From NCBI GenBank assembly GCA_041476585.1, contig JBGOTT010000193.1, positions 1 to 7,946 on the forward strand: DNA of 7,946 nucleotides, written 5' to 3'. The notes under the pieces were generated by a model. The model was given only the letters and a program-made list of their open reading frames with translations, did not search any database and was not told the DNA's origin. The position numbers and the translations under genes were made by a program. How positions within the stretch are numbered: the first letter of the stretch is position 1; every line of letters starts with the position of its first letter. Of this stretch, positions 1-6,820 are shown piece by piece. The stretch is from JADGRQ01 sp041476585 (lineage in GTDB: Bacteria > Pseudomonadota > Gammaproteobacteria > Burkholderiales > SG8-39).

Positions 1-1302
1 CTTTTGCGCCACCGGCGCCAGCATCGGCACGATGATGAACGCGATCTCGAAGAAATCGAGGAAGAACGCCAGGAAGAATATCAGGACGTTCACGACGATG
101 AGAAAGCCGAGCTGCCCGCCGGGCAGGTTGAGCAAGAGGTGCTCGACCCACAGATGGCCGTCTACGCCATAGAACGTCAGGCTGAACACGCGCGCGCCGA
201 CCAGGATGAACACCACGAACGAGGTCAACTTGGCGGTCGTGTTCATGGCCTGTCGCAACAAGCTGAAAGACAGGCGGCGGCGCGACAACGCCATCGCCAG
301 CGCGCCGCTCGCGCCCATTGCCCCGCCTTCGGTCGGCGTCGCCACGCCGAGGAAAATGGTGCCCAGCACCAGAAAAATCAGCGCCAGCGGCGGGATCAGC
401 ACGAAAGTCACGCGTTCCGCCATTCGGGAGAGTAGGCCGAGCTTGAAGAAATGGTTGACGACAGAAGCCGCGAAGGCCACACCAACGCCGACCGCGGTGG
501 ACAAGACCAGCAACTCGTCAATCGGCGGGTCGTCCTGCGGGTAGTGGTACTGGGCGAATGCCACGGACGCCGCAACGGCGACGATTGCCAGCACGATCAG
601 CGACGGGGTGCCGCTGCTGCCGCTCGACTCGCGGAAGGTGCGCGCTTCCAGCGGCAGGGCCGGCGCCCAGGATGGCTTGAACACGGCGATGCCGCCCGCG
701 TAGACTGCATACAGGCCGGCCAGGGTGATGCCCGGAACGAACGCGCCCGCGTACATGTCGCCCACCGATTTGCCGAGCTGGTCGGCCATGACGATCAGTA
801 CCAGCGATGGCGGAATGATCTGCGCCAGCGTGCCGGAGGCGGCGATCACGCCGCTCGCAAAGCGCCGGTCGTAGCCATAGCGCAGCATGATCGGCAGCGA
901 AATCAGGCCCATCGAGATGACCGAGGCCGCCACCACGCCGGTGGTTGCCGCGAGCAGCGCGCCGACGAAAATGACGGCGAAGGCGAGTCCGCCCCGCAGC
1001 GGCCCGAACAGCTGGCCGACAGTGTCGAGCAGATCCTCGGCCATGCCGCTGCGCTCTAGGATCAGGCCCATGAAGGTGAAGAACGGCACCGCCAGCAGCG
1101 TGTCGTTCGACATCACCGCCCACATGCGCTGCGGCAGCGCCTGGAACAGCGACGGTTGCAGCAGGCCAAGCTCGACGCCCATCAGCCCGAAGAAAACGCC
1201 GGTGGCGGCGAGCGCAAAGGCGACCGGGTAGCCGATCAGCATCACTATGATCAGCGATGCGAACATCAGCGGCGCCATGTTCTGGATCAGGAACGCGGTC
1301 AC
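1..1302 (-). CDS. dctM: TRAP transporter large permease (DctM), C-terminus cut by window edge
   Basis: Large membrane subunit of a tripartite ATP-independent periplasmic (TRAP) transporter, the sodium-coupled channel part that imports organic acids delivered by a DctP receptor. The 434 codons present form a multi-spanning protein. Family marks include SGTLAQIIPPSL (residues 156-167), ATPTEGGAMGA (321-331) and the late hydrophobic stretch FLDFFEIAFIIVPMLAP (414-430). In relatives about 90-100 more residues follow, so the gene continues off the left edge. Residues ~220-295 form an insert with two extra hydrophobic segments, as in the larger mannitol/chloroaromatic DctM subgroup. The start is a GTG whose first bases overlap the dctQ stop (GTGA, 1299-1302). 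A GGGGAG motif sits about 7 nt upstream, better support than the ATG at 1276-1278. Substrate cannot be read from the sequence. Confidence 0.93.
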   Translation of the reverse strand, partial: MTAFLIQNMAPLMFASLIIVMLIGYPVAFALAATGVFFGLMGVELGLLQPSLFQALPQRMWAVMSNDTLLAVPFFTFMGLILERSGMAEDLLDTVGQLFGPLRGGLAFAVIFVGALLAATTGVVAASVISMGLISLPIMLRYGYDRRFASGVIAASGTLAQIIPPSLVLIVMADQLGKSVGDMYAGAFVPGITLAGLYAVYAGGIAVFKPSWAPALPLEARTFRESSGSSGTPSLIVLAIVAVAASVAFAQYHYPQDDPPIDELLVLSTAVGVGVAFAASVVNHFFKLGLLSRMAERVTFVLIPPLALIFLVLGTIFLGVATPTEGGAMGASGALAMALSRRRLSFSLLRQAMNTTAKLTSFVVFILVGARVFSLTFYGVDGHLWVEHLLLNLPGGQLGFLIVVNVLIFFLAFFLDFFEIAFIIVPMLAPVAQK

Positions 1303-1889
1303 GCCGCTTCTCCCCGCTGCTTGCGTAGCTCCTCGGCGAGCATCTCCTCCGCGGTCGGACCCTCATCCTGCTCGGTGGGATCCGGTATCAATCCGCGCAG
1401 GAAGGCGACGCGCTTGATCAGCTCCGAAAGGCCCTGCAGGACCAGAAGGAAAAAACCGAGCGGCAGCATCAGTCGCGCCGGCCAGACCGTGAGGCCGCCG
1501 GCATTGGTGGAAACCTCGTTGCTCCTGTAGGCATCAAGGAACACCGGCCATGACAGCCACATGATCGCGACCGCCATCGGCAGCAGGAAGAAAATCGTGC
1601 CGAGGATGTCGATCCAGGCTCTGCCACGGCCCGACAGGCGTCCGGAAAGGATGTCGATGCGCACATGCTGGTTATGCAACAGGGTATAGCCGGCGCAGAA
1701 CAGGAAAACGAACGAAAACAGGTACCACTGGATTTCCAGCCAGGCGTTTGAACTCATGTTGAGTGAGTAGCGCACGATCGCATTGGCGGTGCTGATCAGC
1801 ACGGCGGCCAGGATCAGCCAATAGCTGAGCTTGCCGACATGCTCATTGAGCGCGTCGATCGCGCGCGAAAAAATCAGGAGAAGTTTCAT
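1299..1889 (-). CDS. dctQ: TRAP transporter small permease (DctQ)
   Basis: Small membrane subunit of the TRAP transporter, pairing with DctM in the inner membrane. The 196-residue protein has four hydrophobic segments at about 21-40, 52-72, 95-116 and 136-157, the expected DctQ topology. The stretches AGYTLLHNQHVRIDI (66-80) and NEVSTNAGGLTVWP (124-137) are typical of the mannitol/chloroaromatic DctQ subgroup. A charged, probably cytoplasmic tail fills residues 169-196. The ATG is preceded by an excellent Shine-Dalgarno, AAGGAGGG on the minus strand (1906-1899), about 9 nt away. It is first in the operon and translationally coupled to dctM. No DctP receptor gene lies upstream, because the next gene there is divergent; the receptor may lie beyond the left edge. 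Confidence 0.94.
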   Translation of the reverse strand: MKLLLIFSRAIDALNEHVGKLSYWLILAAVLISTANAIVRYSLNMSSNAWLEIQWYLFSFVFLFCAGYTLLHNQHVRIDILSGRLSGRGRAWIDILGTIFFLLPMAVAIMWLSWPVFLDAYRSNEVSTNAGGLTVWPARLMLPLGFFLLVLQGLSELIKRVAFLRGLIPDPTEQDEGPTAEEMLAEELRKQRGEAA

Positions 1890-2009
1890 CGTTTATGACC
1901 CTCCTTGTTGCCGGCGACTCAGGCGCGCCGTCGAAGACGCGGCCGCGTATTGTCAACGATCATGTGGACTATGGCAAAGTGTTGGTGCTTTTTCCGCGAC
2001 AATATCCGA
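1890..2009. promoter_or_regulatory. Divergent spacer between dctQ and the C-S lyase gene
   Basis: This 120-bp spacer separates genes pointing away from each other, so it should carry promoters for both. On the minus side a sigma70-like promoter and strong ribosome binding site are visible for dctQ. On the plus side no convincing promoter or Shine-Dalgarno precedes the lyase ATG at 2010. The sequence just before it (GACAATATCCGA) could be a -10 element for a leaderless or very short-leader transcript, which is speculative. A shared regulator of transporter and lyase is possible, but no clear operator was seen. Confidence 0.4.
1949..1977 (-). promoter_or_regulatory. Candidate sigma70 promoter for dctQM
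   Basis: Read on the minus strand, TTGCCA (1977-1972) is followed after exactly 17 bp by GACAAT (1954-1949). This gives 5/6 and 4/6 matches to the -35 and -10 consensus. Transcription would begin near 1942, leaving a leader of about 50 nt that contains the strong dctQ Shine-Dalgarno. A perfect TTGACA also occurs at 1956-1951, but no -10 element follows it at proper spacing. Prediction by eye only. Confidence 0.4.
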
Positions 2010-3167
2010 ATGAGCCGATCCGCCTTCGATTTCGACGCACCCGTCGACCCGCGCGGCACCTGGAGCGCGCGCTGGGAAAAGCACGCCGGCCGGGACGTCA
2101 TCCCCCTTTGGGTCGCCGATACCGATTACCGCGCGCCGCCGGCCGTCCTCGAGGCGCTTGCCGCGCGGGTCGCGCACGGGGTATTCGGGTATTCGGTTGT
2201 ACCCGAGGAACTGTGCGGCCTGATCGTAGAGAGGCTGGCGCGGCTGTATGGCTGGCGCGTCTCGCCCGACTGGATCGTATTCCTGCCCGGTGTGGTGCCG
2301 GGGCTGCACCTTGCGGTGCGACACCTCGCCGGCCCGCAGGAGCACGTGTTGCTGCCGCACCCGATCTACGGGCATTTTCGCAAGGCGGTGCAGCTCGCGC
2401 CGCGCGCGGCGAGCGAGATGCCGCTGGTGCTCGAGCGCGGGCGCTGGGTGTTCGACGAGGACGCGCTCGGCGCCGCCGTGCGCCCCGAATCCCGCCTGCT
2501 GCTGTTGTGCAATCCGCAGAATCCGGGCGGCACGATCTTCACGCGTGCGGAACTGGCCCGGCTCGCGCAGTTCGCCGAACGGCACGACCTCGTCGTCTGT
2601 TCGGACGAGATCCATTGCGACCTGCTGCTCGATGCGGGCAAGCCGCACGTGCCGATCGCGAGCCTCTCACCGGAGATCTCGCGGCGCACGGTGACGCTGA
2701 TGTCGCCGAACAAGACGTTCAACATCGCGGGCGCGGGTTGCGCCTTCGCGGTGATCGAGAACGCGCAGCTGCGCCGGCGCTTCTCGGTCGATCTGCGCTA
2801 CACCGTGCACGACGCTTCGCTGTTCGGCTACGCAGCCGCAGTCGCAGCTTACCGCGGCGGTGACGAGTGGCTGGCGGCGCAGCTCGACTACCTGTGCGGC
2901 AATCGCGATCTGGTCGAACAGGCGGTCGCGCGGTTGCCGGGGCTGTCGATGGCGCATGTCGAAGCAACCTACCTCGCCTGGATCGACGCAAGCGCGTTGC
3001 GCCTCGCGGACGCGCATGCCCATTTCCTCGCGCATGGGCTCGCGCTGTCGCCGGGTTCGGAATTCGGCGCGCCGCAGTTCGTGCGGCTGAATTTCGGCAC
3101 CCAGCGCGCATTGCTGCGCGAAGCGCTCGTGCGGCTCGAAGCTGCCATCAGCATCTCAGCAGGCTAG
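2010..3167 (+). CDS. patB: PatB/MalY-type PLP-dependent C-S beta-lyase (cystathionine beta-lyase-like aminotransferase)
   Basis: A cytoplasmic fold-type I PLP enzyme of the PatB/MalY branch. Members cleave C-S bonds of cystathionine or other cysteine S-conjugates, giving a thiol, pyruvate and ammonia. The 385-residue length is normal for the family. Visible marks are IPLWVADTDY near the N-terminus, CNPQNPGG with the PLP-contacting Asn171, SDEIHCDLLL with Asp199 (pyridine nitrogen partner), SPNKTFNIAG with the Schiff-base Lys235, and VRLNFG with the substrate carboxylate-binding Arg359. Start 2010 is chosen because conserved sequence begins there (MSRSAFDFD); the frame stays open upstream with ATGs at 1962 and 1971, but those residues look unlike the family. 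The stop overlaps the convergent chaC stop. The exact substrate is unknown; malY-like regulatory roles or a different beta-lyase specificity are alternatives. Confidence 0.88.
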   Translation: MSRSAFDFDAPVDPRGTWSARWEKHAGRDVIPLWVADTDYRAPPAVLEALAARVAHGVFGYSVVPEELCGLIVERLARLYGWRVSPDWIVFLPGVVPGLHLAVRHLAGPQEHVLLPHPIYGHFRKAVQLAPRAASEMPLVLERGRWVFDEDALGAAVRPESRLLLLCNPQNPGGTIFTRAELARLAQFAERHDLVVCSDEIHCDLLLDAGKPHVPIASLSPEISRRTVTLMSPNKTFNIAGAGCAFAVIENAQLRRRFSVDLRYTVHDASLFGYAAAVAAYRGGDEWLAAQLDYLCGNRDLVEQAVARLPGLSMAHVEATYLAWIDASALRLADAHAHFLAHGLALSPGSEFGAPQFVRLNFGTQRALLREALVRLEAAISISAG

Positions 3168-3727
3168 CGCCCGCAGAGCCTGGCCGCGCGCCCGAACACC
3201 CGAGCCAGATGCGGATCGCGCACGCCGAGCGCTTCCATGTGGGCGAGCGTATTGGCGAGGTAGACGAGGTTGTCGCCGCGCTCGCCGCATCCCTGTGCGA
3301 CCAGGCGCGAGGTTGCCTCCAGGCTCAGATCCCCTGCGAACTGACGGTGCGCGGTGTCCGCCACGTAGGCCAGCGCACGCACTACCCGGCGGCGGCCGAT
3401 GCGCACCGCAAGCATGCGCGGGAAATAGACGCGGTTGATCATCTCGCGCCGCCACAGCCGGGCGAGGGTGATACGCACGCGCGGTGCGGCAATGCGAAAC
3501 GTCATGCCCCAGCATGATCCGCCGCGGCACAGCCCCATCACCAGCCCCGGCTTGACCGGCGTGCCGCGGTAGCGGTGCGAGTAGATGCACAGCGCGCGGT
3601 GAAATCCGTACAGGTGGCCGGGATGCTTCTCCGCGAAGCGGAAATCCGGCGACCACATCAGCGAGCCGTAGCCGAAGATCCACAGGTCGCCGCGCGGCAC
3701 TTCAGCGAGAAAATCCTCCGGGTCCAT
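3164..3727 (-). CDS. chaC: ChaC-like gamma-glutamylcyclotransferase
   Basis: Probable glutathione-specific gamma-glutamylcyclotransferase, a cytoplasmic enzyme releasing 5-oxoproline and Cys-Gly from glutathione. The 187-residue protein has the family nucleotide-like loop FGYGSLMW (residues 18-25), then HRYRGTPVKPGLVMGL and GGSCWGMTFRI (69-79). The presumed catalytic Glu95 lies in LWRREM, followed by the typical Y-F-P segment. GERGDNLVYLANT (148-160) matches the conserved C-terminal part. No signal peptide or membrane segment is seen. The ATG has no clear Shine-Dalgarno (AATTCCAAGCA precedes it). The gene is divergent from the acyl-CoA dehydrogenase-fold gene and converges on the C-S lyase gene, sharing a 4-bp stop overlap. 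Together with the lyase it points to sulfur-amino-acid or thiol metabolism, though ChaC homologues are widespread. Confidence 0.9.
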   Translation of the reverse strand: MDPEDFLAEVPRGDLWIFGYGSLMWSPDFRFAEKHPGHLYGFHRALCIYSHRYRGTPVKPGLVMGLCRGGSCWGMTFRIAAPRVRITLARLWRREMINRVYFPRMLAVRIGRRRVVRALAYVADTAHRQFAGDLSLEATSRLVAQGCGERGDNLVYLANTLAHMEALGVRDPHLARVFGRAARLCGR

Positions 3728-3821
3728 TGCTTGGAATTATTGATACAGACCGTGTGGATTATCCTAGCATCTATTGCTATCTTCTGGAATTCACGAACCA
3801 TCGACGCGGACGAGGTGAACG
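3728..3821. promoter_or_regulatory. AT-rich divergent promoter/operator region between chaC and the ACAD-fold gene
   Basis: This spacer is far richer in A/T than its surroundings. It contains two adjacent short dyads: GGATTATCC (3756-3764) and TAGCA-TCTAT-TGCTA (3765-3779). A GATAAT on the minus strand (3763-3758) could be the chaC -10 element, with no good -35. On the plus strand TGCTATCTT (3775-3783) resembles an extended -10 for the acyl-CoA dehydrogenase-fold gene. The dyads overlap both candidate elements, as expected of a regulator binding site controlling both genes. GAGGTGA (3812-3818) is the plus-strand Shine-Dalgarno. Assignments are by eye. Confidence 0.45.
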
Positions 3822-5033
3822 ATGCTGTTTGATTTGCCCGGGGAAGTGAAGCAGTTCCAGGCGAAAGTCCGGCAGGTGGCCGGCGCGGAAATCGCGCCGC
3901 ACGCGGCCGAGACCGATCGCAGCGAGCAGTACCCCTGGCATTGCGTCGACATCCTGAAGCGCGAGGGATTCATGGGGATGACCATTCCGGTCGAGTACGG
4001 CGGCAGGGGCGCTTCCTTCCTCGAGGCCGTGGTGCTCATCGAGGAGATGTCCAAGGCGTGCAGCACGACGGGACGCATCTGCGTCGAGTCCAACATGGGC
4101 GCGCTGGGTGCCATCATGAAGTACGGCAGCGAGGCGCAGAGGCGTCTGGCTGCCTCCCTCGTTCTGGCGGGCGACAAGCCGGCGATCTGCATCACCGAGC
4201 CCGAGGCCGGCAGCGCGGCCACCGAAATGACCACGCGCGCCGACCGCAAGGGCGACCGTTACATCCTCAACGGCAAGAAGCACTGGATCACCGGTGGCGG
4301 CGTATCACGGCTGCATCTCATCTTCGCCCGCGTCTACCACGACGGCGAGGAGCAGGGCATCGGGGGCTTCATCGTCGCGCGCAACCCGGAGACTCGCGCG
4401 CCCGCGGGTTTGGTGGTCGGCAAGCGCGAGCCCGCCATGGGTGTACGGGGCATCCCCGAGACGGAAATCATCCTCGAGGATCTCGAGGTTGCCGAAGATA
4501 TGGTGGTGATTCCGCCGCAGGGCGTGCGCAAGGGTTTCGCCGGATTGATGGAGGCGTATAACGGGCAGCGCGTCGGCGCAGCCACCGTGGCGTTGGGCAT
4601 CGGCGAAAGCGCGTACGAAATGGCGCTCGCCTACGCGCGCGATCGCCGGCAATTCGGCCGGCCGATCGCCGAGTTCCAGGGCGTCCAGTGGATGCTGGCC
4701 GACATGTCGATCCAGCTTGCCGCTGCCCAGGCGCTGATCTACAAGGCCGCCGCCAATGCCGGCCACGACTTTCCCAACAAGCTCGACGCCGCGCAGGCGA
4801 AGGTCTTCGCGGCCGACACGAGCGTTCGCGTGACCAACGATGCGCTCCAGATCTTCGGCGCGATGGGTTATTCGCGCAATCTGGCGCTCGAGCGCAAAGT
4901 GCGCGATGCGCGCATGTTCCCCATCGCAGGCGGCACGGCCCAGATCCTGCGCACGCAGGTGGCCGGGTCGATTCTCGGCATCAGGACGCCGCAATCGCGC
5001 GACGGCTACCTGAAGCTTGGAGCCGGCGAGTGA
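3822..5033 (+). CDS. Acyl-CoA dehydrogenase-fold protein, probable 3-sulfinopropionyl-CoA desulfinase-like (Acd) member
   Basis: A 403-residue flavoprotein of the acyl-CoA dehydrogenase superfamily, full length and without signal peptide. Fold marks are CITEPEAGS (123-131) and WITGGG (155-160) at the flavin/substrate site, RRQFGRPIAEFQ (275-286), and QIFGAMGYSR followed by RDARMF in the C-terminal helical domain. The usual catalytic Glu in the C-terminal EGT motif is Gly370 (GGTAQ), and the alternative position used by isovaleryl-CoA dehydrogenase is Gln249 (YNGQRVG). Arg85 lies in STTGRICVESNMG. Loss of the base together with this arginine is the hallmark I recall for desulfinase Acd of Advenella mimigardefordensis, which converts 3-sulfinopropionyl-CoA to propionyl-CoA and sulfite. 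The neighbouring ChaC and C-S lyase genes fit sulfur metabolism, but no CoA-activating enzyme is in view. An atypical true dehydrogenase remains possible. SD: GAGGTGA before ATG 3822. Confidence 0.85.
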   Translation: MLFDLPGEVKQFQAKVRQVAGAEIAPHAAETDRSEQYPWHCVDILKREGFMGMTIPVEYGGRGASFLEAVVLIEEMSKACSTTGRICVESNMGALGAIMKYGSEAQRRLAASLVLAGDKPAICITEPEAGSAATEMTTRADRKGDRYILNGKKHWITGGGVSRLHLIFARVYHDGEEQGIGGFIVARNPETRAPAGLVVGKREPAMGVRGIPETEIILEDLEVAEDMVVIPPQGVRKGFAGLMEAYNGQRVGAATVALGIGESAYEMALAYARDRRQFGRPIAEFQGVQWMLADMSIQLAAAQALIYKAAANAGHDFPNKLDAAQAKVFAADTSVRVTNDALQIFGAMGYSRNLALERKVRDARMFPIAGGTAQILRTQVAGSILGIRTPQSRDGYLKLGAGE

Positions 5034-5125
5034 TACGACAGGGCATGGCCACTGCCGCACATCGCATCGCCCGGCGGATCCACGAGGCGGAGGTGCGCGC
5101 ATCCATTTTGCGGTTTACGGAGTAA
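5030..5125 (+). CDS. Possible 31-residue coupled small ORF
   Basis: A short frame begins at a GTG whose last bases form the stop of the upstream gene (GTGA, 5030-5033). It is preceded by GGAG (5019-5022) at a good 7-nt spacing and ends at a TAA (5123-5125). The predicted peptide is basic and helix-prone (IARRIHEAEVRASILRF near its C-terminus) and has no recognisable domain. It fills most of the gap before the transglutaminase gene. It may simply be chance: GC-rich DNA often gives short open frames, and the frame also continues upstream as a shadow of the larger gene. Confidence 0.2.
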   Translation: MIRQGMATAAHRIARRIHEAEVRASILRFTE

Positions 5126-5142
5126 TGCATGTGAGGTAGATT
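5114..5142 (+). promoter_or_regulatory. Candidate sigma70 promoter for the transglutaminase-tlpA-methyltransferase operon
   Basis: TTTACG (5114-5119) and TAGATT (5137-5142) are separated by 17 bp, each matching consensus at 4 of 6 positions. Transcription would begin near 5149, giving a short leader of about 25 nt that holds the strong GGAGG Shine-Dalgarno at 5164-5168. The surrounding bases are locally AT-richer than the flanking genes. No terminator was seen after the upstream gene, so read-through from it is also possible. Confidence 0.3.
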
Positions 5143-5174
5143 GCGACCTGCTCTGTGTCGACTGGAGGAAAACG

Positions 5175-6265
5175 ATGAACCGACGAGAATTCCTTAAGAC
5201 TTCCGCGGCCGCGACCGCGCTTTCCGGGAGCCCGTTCGCGCGCAGCGCATTCGCCAACATGGCCGAGGCCGGCCGCTGGCGCGCATTTGAAGTGACGTAC
5301 CGCGTCGAGGTGCAGAGGCCCGCCGGCGTGACCAAGGCGTGGCTGCCGCTGCCGCTGTCTGAGGACACCAGCTACTTCAAGAACCTCGGCAGCACCTGGA
5401 GCGCCGAGGGCGGGCGCGCTTCCGCGACGATCGAGCCGAAATACGGCGCGGGCATCGCGATGGCTGAGTTTCCGGAGGGCGTCGCGAATCCGACTTTCAT
5501 CGTGGTTTCGCGCTTCGCGACGCGCGATCGCGCGGTCGATCTTGCCAAGCCGGGCAACGCACGTCCCGAGGATCCGAAGATCTTGCAGCGCAGCCTGCAG
5601 GGAACCGATCTGATCCCGGTCGACGGCATCGTCAAGGAAACGGCGATGGACATCACCAAGGGTCTGCGCGGCGACATGGACAAGGCGCGCGCGCACTACG
5701 AGTGGGTGGAGGAAAACACTTTCCGCGACCCGAAGACGCGCGGCTGCGGTTGGGGCGACATCAAGGCGATGCTCGAAACGCGCAACTTCGGCGGGAAGTG
5801 CGGCGACATCAACGCAATGTTCGTCGGACTGGCGCGCGCGGCCGGGATCCCGGCACGTGACATCTACGGTATCCGAGTGGCGAAATCCGAACTCGGCTAC
5901 AAGAGCCTCGGCGTGGGCACCGAAGTGATCAGCAAGGCGCAGCACTGCCGCGCGGATTTTTATCTTCCGGAGTACGGCTGGATCCCCGTCGATCCGGGCG
6001 ACGTGCGCAAGGTAGTTCTAGAAGAAGCGCCGGGCCTCACTCTCGCCAGCGACGTGGCGAGAGCGAACCGCGCGCGTCTGTTCGGCGCGTGGGAGATGAA
6101 CTGGCTCGCCTACAACTATGCGCATGACGTGGTCCTGCCGGGCACAAAATTCGGCAAGATTCCATATCTGATGTACCCGAACGGCGAGACCGCGGCGGAG
6201 AAGCTCGACCAACTCGAGCCCGATCCGTTCAAGTACACGATTACCGCGCGCGAGTTGAAGGTCGC

Positions 6266-6269
<4 letters not shown>
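5175..6269 (+). CDS. Tat-exported transglutaminase-like (papain-fold) protein
   Basis: A 364-residue exported protein of the bacterial transglutaminase-like superfamily, whose members act as cysteine proteases, amidases or cross-linkers; the substrate here is unknown. The N-terminus has a twin-arginine signal, NRREFLK (residues 2-8), a weakly hydrophobic region, and a likely cleavage after AFA (25-27). Residues ~36-115 form a beta-rich N-terminal domain, and the catalytic domain follows. The triad is visible: Cys209 in FGGKCGDINAMF, His257 in KAQHCRADFY, and Asp273 in GWIPVDPGD. The RAAGIPAR segment after the Cys helix is typical. Tat use suggests folding before export. GGAGG (5164-5168) sits 6 nt before the ATG. 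The stop TGA overlaps the TTG start of the next gene, indicating one operon with the two exported-protein genes that follow. Confidence 0.88.
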
Positions 6270-6817
<548 letters not shown>

Positions 6818-6820
6818 CGA

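Noticed and set aside
4..1059. Plus-strand open frames opposite dctM
   Set aside because: Their products are rich in Arg, Gln, His and Glu with no domain; they arise from the antisense of GC-rich membrane-protein codons.
518..1366. Long minus-strand open frame of 282 codons overlapping dctM
   Set aside because: It is out of frame with dctM, Arg/Ala/His-rich and without domains; the dctM frame has clear membrane segments and family motifs over the same DNA.
1951..1956. Perfect TTGACA on the minus strand as the dctQ -35 element
   Set aside because: No acceptable -10 sequence lies 16-18 bp downstream; the overlapping TTGCCA/GACAAT pair is better spaced.
1953..2648. Minus-strand 231-codon frame opposite the C-S lyase gene
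   Set aside because: No recognisable family and overlaps fully a gene with intact PLP-enzyme motifs.
1895..2863. Plus-strand 322-codon frame overlapping the C-S lyase in another frame
   Set aside because: Arg/Ala-rich low-complexity translation, typical of a +1 shadow in high-GC DNA.
3822..5033. Frameshift or sequencing error as the cause of the missing catalytic Glu
   Set aside because: The frame is intact for 403 codons and the residues around both sites (GGTAQIL, YNGQRVG) are well-formed, so the replacements look genuine.
5115..5945. Minus-strand 276-codon frame opposite the transglutaminase-like gene
   Set aside because: Shadow frame; the plus strand shows a Tat signal and a complete Cys-His-Asp triad.
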